From the NCBI GenBank assembly GCA_001795385.1, contig MGOU01000031.1:1-45461 (forward strand): a DNA stretch of 45,461 bases. Reading direction: 5' to 3'. Positions 10,014 to 16,801 of the stretch are shown piece after piece. Source of the DNA: Clostridiales bacterium GWD2_32_19. GTDB taxonomy: Bacteria > Bacillota > Clostridia > Lachnospirales > UBA12420. Each line of letters starts with the position of its first letter. Positions within the stretch are counted from its first letter, which is position 1. Below the pieces are notes generated by a model that saw only the letters and a list, made by a program, of their open reading frames with translations, was not told the DNA's origin and made no database searches. The translations under genes and the position numbers were made by a program.

Positions 10014-10199
10014 GGTAGTGTAAAATTTTTCTAGTATTGATTCGCCATTTATTTCATCCTTTCTTAAAAACGGGATTGCTTCGTTCACCCTCTTAGAGGA
10101 CCCCTATGTCTAGGTTTGCACAATACACAAACCAAGTCTTAGGATGTCGCAATGACAAATTTGAGGTTTTCATTTTTTCATAAAACTTTTGACACTATC
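10014..10199. mobile_element. MITE copy 2 (186 bp)
   Basis: Begins GGTAGTGTAAAA and ends AAAACTTTTGACACTATC like the other copies. From GAGGACCCCTATGTCTAGG to the right end it is nearly identical to copy 3. Its left half differs and contains GGGATTGCTTCG, a piece also found in the TGTCATTGCGAG palindrome. The flanking octamers (TAATTGAC and GTTTTTCC) do not match, so this copy may be a recombinant of two insertions. It sits 23 bases upstream of birA. Confidence 0.8.
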
Positions 10200-10276
10200 G
10201 TTTTTCCCCATTATAACATATTAACAAAGCAATGACAATAACATACAAAATAAGTTTATATTAAAATTTAATAAGC

Positions 10277-10302
10277 CAAAAGAGCCATAACTGGCTCCTT
10301 TA
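10277..10302 (-). terminator. Intrinsic terminator of the SLH-protein gene
   Basis: On the minus strand AAAGGAGCCA pairs with TGGCTCTTTT around a short loop, 24 bases after the stop codon. Confidence 0.85.
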
Positions 10303-10325
10303 CATCTCTTCTTTTATTCTTCAAT

Positions 10326-12686
10326 TCACTCTACTTTTTTAAGTAATTCCATTATCATCTTCGCCGCCTGTGCTCTTTCTGCTGGTAGCTTTGGTGCGAA
10401 TAATGAATCAGTATATCCACTTATTATACCATTTGCCTTAGCTGCGAGTATAGAATCCCTTGCCCAATCGCTCATCTTTGATGCATCTTCAAATATCCCT
10501 GCGGCTTTATCGGCTTCATTTGATATATTTATATCTTTCTCTTTTTTATATGCTCTCATTATCATTACTGCCATTTCTTCTCTTGTAATCTGGTTGTTCG
10601 GTGCAAACTTCCCATTTCCTACACCTTCCACAAGACTCGCATCTACTGCAGCTTCAACTGTTCCTGCATACCAGTCATCACTACTTACATCTGCAAACTT
10701 TCCTTGGTATTCACCAATAGTTAACCCAAGTCCCCTAACTAAAAATGTAGCAAACTGTGCTCTTGATACTTTTCCACTCGGTTCAAAACTGTTTTCAGTT
10801 ATCCCTTGTGTTATTTGCTTAGTTGCTAATGCCTCTATGTACTCTTTTGCCCAATGTTCTTCTCCTACATCATCAAAGCTTTTATTATATTCTATAATAG
10901 CATATTTACTAAAATGTGTTGTTTCAAAAATTATCTTTTTATTTTCCGTATCTATTATGGCTTTTATACGTATCCACTTTCCTTTTTCTTCATCGTATAT
11001 ATACACGCCAATTTTATTAATATCTTTTATTCTAGAAGTATCTACTTTATCATACGACATCTCAATGGTAATTGCCTTATCGAATTTATTTAACTTTTCT
11101 TTTGTCCCTAGGGCGCTAATATTACTCTGTATTACTTTCTGTGCGTCAAATTCATAAACACTTCCTACTACGCTCATTCCTTCTTCTATATTAATATCAC
11201 CTTTTACTTTATTTGCTGATATCTCTACATTAGTTACAGTACCGCTTTCACTGTTTGTATTTATAGCCTCAGAGGGAAATGTGAGTTTAACATCCCTTTG
11301 CTGTATAACTACACCAACTAATTTCTCTTTTGATTTAATTAATGTAGATATTGGTAATGACACACTGAAGTTTCTATCACTGTATATACTGGCTACTAGA
11401 TATATGCTTATCTCTTTTTTTAGTTTTCCTGCTTCCGCACCCAAATTTCCGGTCTCAAACAATGTTTTAAAGTTATCCACGAGGGTAACTGTCTTATCTA
11501 TAGCTGAGTTCAATCGATACTCTTCAGGCATAATTACTGTTCCATCTTTACCTTGTACTGTGCTAAGTTCATCCGATGTATTGAGTTTAGATGTTCTTTC
11601 TAAAATTATATCTGCTGCTTTTAATACCTCTTTTTTTATGTCCTCTGATGCAAGCTTGTCTTTATTTGTATTTAAATATGATATTAGTTGTTTAGAATCT
11701 CCTTCACTAGTATATTGCCTTATTTTGCTTATTACAGTCTTATTTGATTCATTTGTTGTACTTGTGCTACCCATATCGTCGTTAGATTTATTTGCAGTAA
11801 CTGCCGTATCAAATTTATCTTTTATTGCTTTTATATCATCCACAATATCTCCATCATCATAATCCGTTCCGCCATTATATACAGCTATCGCAACAGCATA
11901 TTTTCCAGCGTCCTTCAAGTTATTATAGCTAGTCATGGATAAACTTAAAGCCTTTCTATTATACGAATCTTCAATTATCTCCCTTACTTCATCAGCATCA
12001 TCAGCATCATTTATTTCATCTATTGTTTGTAAATTAGTTAAAGCATTATTAAACGCATCTGTTACTGACTTAATATTTGCATAATCATAGTCATTACTAT
12101 CGAGTACATATGCCCCTACTATTTTTCCACTCTCCAAATCTTCATAATCAGAACCATCTGATATATCTATTCCAAAAACATCAGCATTACTTTCTAATGC
12201 ATTTTTTGCACCTGTACTAGTTGTAGCGGTATTTATAGCTAAAAGTGCTGCATCCTCAATGGAAGTATTTGATAGTATCACATCACCCTCATCAGCAGTA
12301 GTTGTATCGTCGCTATCTAATATTATATTACTGCCATCTATTATCTCCACTGTTGGTATATCCGTTCCTATTAAGGGGTCTAAAATTGTAATTATCCATC
12401 CCACTTTGCCTGATCCATTTGGTACATTTTCAATTAGTTGTATATTTAAAATTTCCCCTCCAGCACCTCTTCTAATTTCTATATCGCTATTATCATTTGC
12501 AACTCCCTTATTCCAAACTGGCTCACTAAACATCAATTTTAACTGTGTAGAATTTACAACAGACACACCTTGAAGTTCTGGCTCATCAGCCGCCAAGCTT
12601 ATTGTAGGCAAGGAAATAAATATACTACTCAAAAAAAATACCACCAAAAACATTGCAACTACTCTATTATTTAGAATCAACCCCAT
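10326..12686 (-). CDS. S-layer-homology (SLH) surface protein
   Basis: 786 residues. It has a signal peptide (residues ~1-33, hydrophobic core then SLAADEPEL). An N-terminal segment VVNSTQLKLMFSEPVWNKG looks like a bacterial Ig-like (SbsA-type) domain. A long acidic, Asp/Ser/Thr-rich middle follows. The C-terminus (from ~603) has three SLH repeats: DVGEEHWAKEYIEAL, DVSSDDWYAGTVEAAV and DASKMSDWARDSILAA, each ending in the usual F-x-P and R-x-x-A/M pattern. SLH triplets bind pyruvylated secondary wall polymer, so this protein is exported and anchored to the wall. AAGGGGAG precedes the ATG. It has its own promoter and terminator. The substrate or partner of its N-terminal part is unknown. Confidence 0.93.
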   Translation of the reverse strand: MGLILNNRVVAMFLVVFFLSSIFISLPTISLAADEPELQGVSVVNSTQLKLMFSEPVWNKGVANDNSDIEIRRGAGGEILNIQLIENVPNGSGKVGWIITILDPLIGTDIPTVEIIDGSNIILDSDDTTTADEGDVILSNTSIEDAALLAINTATTSTGAKNALESNADVFGIDISDGSDYEDLESGKIVGAYVLDSNDYDYANIKSVTDAFNNALTNLQTIDEINDADDADEVREIIEDSYNRKALSLSMTSYNNLKDAGKYAVAIAVYNGGTDYDDGDIVDDIKAIKDKFDTAVTANKSNDDMGSTSTTNESNKTVISKIRQYTSEGDSKQLISYLNTNKDKLASEDIKKEVLKAADIILERTSKLNTSDELSTVQGKDGTVIMPEEYRLNSAIDKTVTLVDNFKTLFETGNLGAEAGKLKKEISIYLVASIYSDRNFSVSLPISTLIKSKEKLVGVVIQQRDVKLTFPSEAINTNSESGTVTNVEISANKVKGDINIEEGMSVVGSVYEFDAQKVIQSNISALGTKEKLNKFDKAITIEMSYDKVDTSRIKDINKIGVYIYDEEKGKWIRIKAIIDTENKKIIFETTHFSKYAIIEYNKSFDDVGEEHWAKEYIEALATKQITQGITENSFEPSGKVSRAQFATFLVRGLGLTIGEYQGKFADVSSDDWYAGTVEAAVDASLVEGVGNGKFAPNNQITREEMAVMIMRAYKKEKDINISNEADKAAGIFEDASKMSDWARDSILAAKANGIISGYTDSLFAPKLPAERAQAAKMIMELLKKVE

Positions 12687-12729
12687 TGAAATCTCCCCTT
12701 ATATTATAATATATAATATATATACATTT

Positions 12730-12758
12730 ATTATATACTAATTATCAATTTTTTTCAA
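12730..12758 (-). promoter_or_regulatory. Sigma-A promoter of the SLH-protein gene
   Basis: TTGAAA (12758-12753), 17-base spacer, TATAAT (12735-12730), 44 bases before the ATG. The stretch from 12687 to 12822 otherwise holds only AT-rich DNA. Confidence 0.7.
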
Positions 12759-12822
12759 ATAATTTTTTTAAAATTGTCAATAACTAAAAAAAGAACAGTT
12801 TACACTGTAGGATACTGAAAAA

Positions 12823-12906
12823 TCTCTATTTTGTCATTACTACATCCAGTTACTAAGTTTATAAAATTACAAACCAGTTTTAGGATGCTCAATGACAAAA
12901 TAGAGA
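12823..12906. repeat. Palindromic element, perfect 16-bp ends
   Basis: TCTCTATTTTGTCATT (12823-12838) and its exact complement AATGACAAAATAGAGA (12891-12906) enclose a 52-base middle in which CATCC/GGATG also pair. The right half (ACAAACCAGTTTTAGGATG...CAATGACAAA) is clearly related to the inside of MITE copies 2 and 3. It ends 8 bases past the maf stop codon and may double as its transcription stop. Confidence 0.75.
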
Positions 12907-12914
12907 CTTTAATA

Positions 12915-13598
12915 TTATAATTCATAAGAAAAATCATCAACTAGTTTTCCCTTTATTACTTCTAGTGGAAAACCTTTTGCATTATCATAAAATCCAGAAC
13001 CTATCTCTATATGATTACTTAGTAAGTCGGATATATTATATGCCCCTGCATGAGTATATGTATCATCATTTTCTAGTAATCTGGCTAATAATTCAGGCTC
13101 AACTTGACTCATCACAACCTCAGATACTACTGAAAAGTTATCAACTTTTTCAATTTCTGTATCAATTATCGTAACCCCAGATATTATTCTGTGAATATTG
13201 TTAGACAATAGGTTTAGCATATGTCTCGCATCTTCTATGGTCTTAGGTTTTTCAAGTATTTTCCCATCAAAGTATACCACTGTATCACCTGATAAAATTA
13301 TTGCATTCTTTATATTTGAACTTATCGTTTGTGCTTTTTGTTTTGATAACCATTTCACATATTCACATACACTATTAAGCTCTAATTCTTCTTTTAATCC
13401 AAACTCTATCTTTGCTTTTTCTTCATCTAAGGTATTAGGTATTACAATGTGAGATATCCCTGATTCATCCATTATCTCTCTTCTAGCTCTTGAACCAGAA
13501 GCTAGTACTATAGATTTACTCATAAACTCTATTTGTTCACCTTTTTTAATTGCATTTAATATATCCTTATTTATACCTTTTACATCCTGAATTAACAT
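12915..13598 (-). CDS. maf: Maf-family nucleotide pyrophosphatase
   Basis: 227 residues. Maf proteins hydrolyse non-canonical or modified nucleoside triphosphates to monophosphates and are linked to house-cleaning and division. Signatures: IVLASGSRARREIMDESG (~residues 30-47), the catalytic region LSGDTVVYFDGKILEKPKT and the C-terminal DNAKGFPLEVIKG. The ATG at 13598 has AAGGAGG 8 bases upstream, which gives a 25-residue N-terminal extension before the usual Maf start (MSKSIVLASGS); I keep it because the internal ATG has a much poorer ribosome site. The extension is atypical for the family. Confidence 0.88.
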   Translation of the reverse strand: MLIQDVKGINKDILNAIKKGEQIEFMSKSIVLASGSRARREIMDESGISHIVIPNTLDEEKAKIEFGLKEELELNSVCEYVKWLSKQKAQTISSNIKNAIILSGDTVVYFDGKILEKPKTIEDARHMLNLLSNNIHRIISGVTIIDTEIEKVDNFSVVSEVVMSQVEPELLARLLENDDTYTHAGAYNISDLLSNHIEIGSGFYDNAKGFPLEVIKGKLVDDFSYEL

Positions 13599-13644
13599 AA
13601 TAACGCCTCCTTGATTATATATCCTCTATAACCCAATGTATCTC

Positions 13645-14286
13645 CTAATTAATATTTATTTTCTCACAACTTTTAAATTTCTTCATTAAGTCCCATTCTG
13701 ACTTGCTAATTCTATTCTCATTAGATAAAATATCCATTTTTTTTAAAACATTTAATTCTATTTCATTATCAATTATATTTGGATCTGGACAATGAACATA
13801 TGGAAGATAAAAAGCTATCCACTTTGCTTTTCGACTTAAATATTCTGAAAATAATTGTTGATTATTATCATCTACTAGTTTTAAATATCCCTCAAAGTAA
13901 TCACTGTCTAATCCAACTTTTTTCATATCTAAAGCAATCATAAAAGTGCCATCTTTTGTTGCATTTAAAGAATTTCTAATTTGTTTTTTTGTATATAAAA
14001 TTAAATCGAGTAGTTCCTTATAATTACAATCTTTTTTTGAAATAATTAGAACAACAGCACTATTACCAAACATATAATTATTTAACCATACATGTCCAAA
14101 AAACTCATTATATGATTTTTTATCTCTCTTTATTAAATCATGTCTGTTTACTTCCGTACATACTGTTTTCCAATCATCAATATAATACATCTCTTCTATT
14201 TCCAATCCTTGATTAAGTATTATTTTCTCAAATTCTTTTAAGTATGGATGCCCATCAGGTTTGATCATTATATAACCTTTATTCAT
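13645..14286 (-). CDS. Nucleoside-diphosphate-kinase-like protein (active site not evident)
   Basis: 213 residues from the ATG at 14286, preceded by AAGGGGGTGAG. The start, NKGYIMIKPDGHPYLKEFEK, matches the opening strand of NDK folds, and a later segment IRNSLNATKDGTFMIALD aligns with the NDK R-x-x-x-G-x region. The canonical NxxH-G-SDS active-site stretch, with the phosphorylated histidine, is not visible, so kinase activity is doubtful. The C-terminal third is charged and specific to this protein. Its promoter region was hit by MITE copy 3, which begins 24 bases before the start codon. Another, more diverged NDK-like protein lies at 36553-37245. Confidence 0.55.
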   Translation of the reverse strand: MNKGYIMIKPDGHPYLKEFEKIILNQGLEIEEMYYIDDWKTVCTEVNRHDLIKRDKKSYNEFFGHVWLNNYMFGNSAVVLIISKKDCNYKELLDLILYTKKQIRNSLNATKDGTFMIALDMKKVGLDSDYFEGYLKLVDDNNQQLFSEYLSRKAKWIAFYLPYVHCPDPNIIDNEIELNVLKKMDILSNENRISKSEWDLMKKFKSCEKININ

Positions 14287-14309
14287 TAACTCACCCCCTT
14301 GTTTAAATA

Positions 14310-14497
14310 GGTAGTGTAAAATATTCATAGTACTAAATACTACACTATCCCTTTATATTCAATATATTTTATCAGTATTATCTTCCTCCTCCTAGAGGAC
14401 CCTATGTCTAGGTTTGCACAATACACAAACCAAGTCTTAGGATGTCGCAATGACAAATTTGAGGTTTTCATTTTTTCATAAAACTTTTGACACTATC
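14310..14497. mobile_element. MITE copy 3 (188 bp, most complete)
   Basis: Begins GGTAGTGTAAAATATTCATA and ends AAAACTTTTGACACTATC. It is flanked by perfect 8-bp direct repeats TTTAAATA at 14302-14309 and 14498-14505. The inside holds a TAGTACTAAATACTACACTA palindrome near the left end and the GAGGACCCTATGTCTAGG...CAATGACAAATTTGAGG block near the right. An 8-bp duplication and TGTAAAA-type ends suggest mobilisation by an IS256/mutator-type transposase, which is not encoded in this window. Confidence 0.92.
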
Positions 14498-14508
14498 TTT
14501 AAATACTA

Positions 14509-14640
14509 TTAATCTTCAAATGATATTGCTCTAGCTGAAGCAGCATCTATTCCAGTATCCTTTACTGGCAGGCAGAATAAATTACATTCATTTGCATTTA
14601 CATCTTTTAACCTTAAACTATCGATAACAACTATACTTTT
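14509..14640 (-). pseudogene. C-terminal remnant of an unidentified gene
   Basis: A 43-codon open stretch on the minus strand ends at TAA (14511-14509) but has no start codon and begins inside the end of the upstream cyclohydrolase-like gene in another frame. It reads ...NECNLFCLPVKDTGIDAASA and ends RAISFED, which looks like ordinary soluble-protein sequence rather than chance. I do not recognise the family. MITE copy 3 begins immediately behind it (its target duplication covers 14498-14505). Confidence 0.4.
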
Positions 14641-15794
14641 CTACATAAATATTCTATGTATGTCGACTTACCTTTCTTCCCTTGACTAAACCTATTGCAT
14701 CTGTTGATTTCTTGCTTAACCCTCTCAACATCACTTTCAAAACTAATATTTTCTCCATCAATATCCATATGATTGAACTCTGTCCCTCTCTGTTCAGCCT
14801 CCTGAGCACCTGCCATATTTACAGCACCTATCATTTTTATTCTTGTCAACTTATACCCAAAATCTTCTAACTGCTTCATTTTAAATGGATTATTTGTCAA
14901 GCAAATCAATTCTTTACTCGCTCCAAGATAATCTAGTATTACTGGAGATATTTTATATCCTACAGAATTATTTTCACCTCTTGGGTCAGGTTCGAGTCCA
15001 ATAGCTTTAAATCCTCCAGCCATTGTTTCTTTATGTATTTGTTCTGCTGAATACTCACCTCTATGCCTTATAGATGCTCTTTCAAATAAATCAAATGTGA
15101 ATTCATCTTTTGTATATCCACTTCCCATTCCGTTTTGCGTATCAACATGTAACATTATAAATCCGATGTCACCTTTTTGTTTGAAATTATGTTTTCCATC
15201 TCTATAATCTAATTGATTTTGTACCCATTTTTCAAAATCTTCCCCATTATCAAATGTAGGCGCTTCTGTTTTATTAAAATATGCTGATAGCTCCCTTATA
15301 TTTTCCCACTGATATCTACAATTACATCTTTGTGATGCAAATAAGAATGATGGTGTACATGCAGATTCAGTTCTGAAAACAACTTTACCATTATATATAT
15401 CACCCACTAACCCCACATTTGCAAACTCTATCCCAAGCCCTGGCATGTAAACATAAAAGCCAATATGTCTAACCAAGTGCGGTGTATTAGTCCTCTCTGA
15501 TAAAGAATATAATGTAGCTCCTTTATTACTTATAATGAGTGCTCCTGTTTGTTTATGAATTCCAATATCATAAAGTGTTTGCAAATCATATTTTGCTGCA
15601 TCTTTATCTAACGCTCCACCAAAATTTCTTATTATTTTATCAAATAAATCTTTGTCACTAATCATAATAACTTTTTGTTCTGATTCATCTGTTCTCGCTT
15701 TTTCTAATAATTCAACATAAATAGTTTTGATGCGTTCCACTCTTTTAATATAATTATTCATCCCTAGTGTAATTTGTTCTTTTATGTCTAACAT
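14631..15794 (-). CDS. GTP cyclohydrolase II-like protein (RibA superfamily)
   Basis: 387 residues, much longer than the ~200-residue RibA domain. The zinc/catalytic cysteines are visible as RTESACTPSFLFASQRCNC (~residues 140-158), equivalent to HSECLTGDxxxSLRCDC of RibA. The later half contains the GLEPDPRGENNSVGYKISP and LICLTNNPFKMKQLEDFGY motifs, matching the RibA DxRxY and LLTNNPxK regions. RibA opens GTP to start riboflavin synthesis; long homologues with altered cysteine spacing can have other substrates, such as in URC1-type pyrimidine catabolism. No other riboflavin gene is nearby. It is preceded 12 bases upstream by a Nudix regulator, so its regulation and pathway are probably linked to that protein. 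Confidence 0.75.
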   Translation of the reverse strand: MLDIKEQITLGMNNYIKRVERIKTIYVELLEKARTDESEQKVIMISDKDLFDKIIRNFGGALDKDAAKYDLQTLYDIGIHKQTGALIISNKGATLYSLSERTNTPHLVRHIGFYVYMPGLGIEFANVGLVGDIYNGKVVFRTESACTPSFLFASQRCNCRYQWENIRELSAYFNKTEAPTFDNGEDFEKWVQNQLDYRDGKHNFKQKGDIGFIMLHVDTQNGMGSGYTKDEFTFDLFERASIRHRGEYSAEQIHKETMAGGFKAIGLEPDPRGENNSVGYKISPVILDYLGASKELICLTNNPFKMKQLEDFGYKLTRIKMIGAVNMAGAQEAEQRGTEFNHMDIDGENISFESDVERVKQEINRCNRFSQGKKGKSTYIEYLCRKV

Positions 15795-15806
15795 AATAAC
15801 TCCTCC

Positions 15807-16487
15807 TTAAAAAATCTCAGTCTCTTTTTGATCAATATCATCTATGAACTTATAAAAGTTGGGTTTTCTATATCGTACCGTTTCTTTTTTCTCTCCTGTT
15901 GTAACTATTAATCCTAGATCTAAAAACTTCTTTCTGAAGTTTCTTCTGTCAAATTTCTTATCCAAGATAATTTCATAAACATTTTGTAACTCTGGTAATG
16001 TAAACGCATCAGGCATTATAAATTTAACGATATTACTCTTAACTATCTCCTGCCTAAGATTCTGAACTGCCTTTGCTAATATTTCATTATGGTCAAATGC
16101 CAAGTTAGTTATGGATTGTACATTTTCCCATTTTGCATCTAATGTTTTAGATGTTTGCTGAAATACTTTCACTTTATTATTGTCTATAAGAGCTAGATAC
16201 GCTATGGATATGTTGCGAAATCTAATGTCTCTTTTTGGTTCGCTAAAGACTCCAAATTGTTTTAAATATAAATCTTCCAAACCTGTTTTTTCTTTTAATT
16301 CTCTTGACGCTGCATATTCCATGGTCTCATTGTTATAACATCTTCCTCCTGGCAAACTCCACCCTTCTGAATAAGGTTTTTCTTTTCTTTTAACTAAAAG
16401 AACTTTTACTAAACCATTTTCAATGGTAAATGTAACTATGTCTACACTTATCATTTGATTTTCATATAATGGATTATCTACATTCAT
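15807..16487 (-). CDS. Nudix-domain transcriptional regulator (NrtR-like)
   Basis: 226 residues from the ATG at 16487, with AAAGGAG 6 bases upstream; the longer frame lacks a ribosome site. N-terminal Nudix domain: VKVLLVKRKEKPYSEGWSLP, then GGRCYNNETMEYAASRELKE, in which the Nudix box G-x5-E-x7-REUxEExGU is altered to RELKEKTGL (one catalytic Glu replaced by Lys), suggesting ligand binding without hydrolysis. C-terminal winged helix (~residues 155-215): FTLPELQNVYEIILDKKFDR then RRNFRKKFLDLGLI. This layout is that of NrtR-type regulators that bind ADP-ribose-like nucleotides. A perfect 10-bp inverted repeat sits at its transcription start, so autoregulation of the two-gene operon is likely. 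Confidence 0.85.
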   Translation of the reverse strand: MNVDNPLYENQMISVDIVTFTIENGLVKVLLVKRKEKPYSEGWSLPGGRCYNNETMEYAASRELKEKTGLEDLYLKQFGVFSEPKRDIRFRNISIAYLALIDNNKVKVFQQTSKTLDAKWENVQSITNLAFDHNEILAKAVQNLRQEIVKSNIVKFIMPDAFTLPELQNVYEIILDKKFDRRNFRKKFLDLGLIVTTGEKKETVRYRKPNFYKFIDDIDQKETEIF

Positions 16488-16508
16488 ATTAATTCTCCTT
16501 TCAAATTT

Positions 16509-16533
16509 CATTTGTGTATCTATTACACAAATG
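16509..16533. promoter_or_regulatory. Operator palindrome at the start of the Nudix-regulator operon
   Basis: CATTTGTGTA, five-base spacer, TACACAAATG: perfect 10-bp arms, directly adjoining the -10 box and covering the expected transcription start. Best candidate binding site for the NrtR-like regulator itself. Confidence 0.75.
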
Positions 16534-16580
16534 ATTATATTACATATTGTAAATTTTGTCAATACTTATAGACAAAATTT
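16534..16580 (-). promoter_or_regulatory. Sigma-A promoter of the Nudix-regulator operon with palindrome over -35
   Basis: TTGACA (16562-16557), 17-base spacer, TATAAT (16539-16534). The -35 box lies within a second palindrome, AAATTTTGTC (16551-16560), ten bases, GACAAAATTT (16571-16580). The same ATTTTGTC-N10-GACAAAAT arrangement overlaps the -35 box of the hybrid kinase promoter at 19637-19680. Confidence 0.85.
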
Positions 16581-16668
16581 TATAAAATATTTTTAAACTC
16601 GTTAACACAAATTACCTACATAGTATAAGTATTGCTCTATACACCTGTCCATATTATCTCTGGTAACT

Positions 16669-16701
16669 AAAAAAGAAGTTCTAAAAACTATAGAAACTTC
16701 C
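16669..16701 (-). terminator. Intrinsic terminator of the hybrid kinase gene
   Basis: On the minus strand GAAGTTTCTA pairs with TAGAACTTC and is followed by T6. About 100 bases past the stop at 16802. The 16581-16801 interval holds nothing else recognisable. Confidence 0.75.
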
Positions 16702-16801
16702 CTCTTAGATCATACTTTATTTTTCTTTTCGCAATATTTTGATGGTTATGTACTTCTCTATCATTTACCTTTTTCCTGTACTTTTTATTTCATATTTGTT
16801 C

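Noticed and set aside
10594-11862. Long plus-strand frames opposite the SLH gene
   Set aside because: Shadows of the Ser/Asp-rich coding region, hydrophobic only because of complement codon bias.
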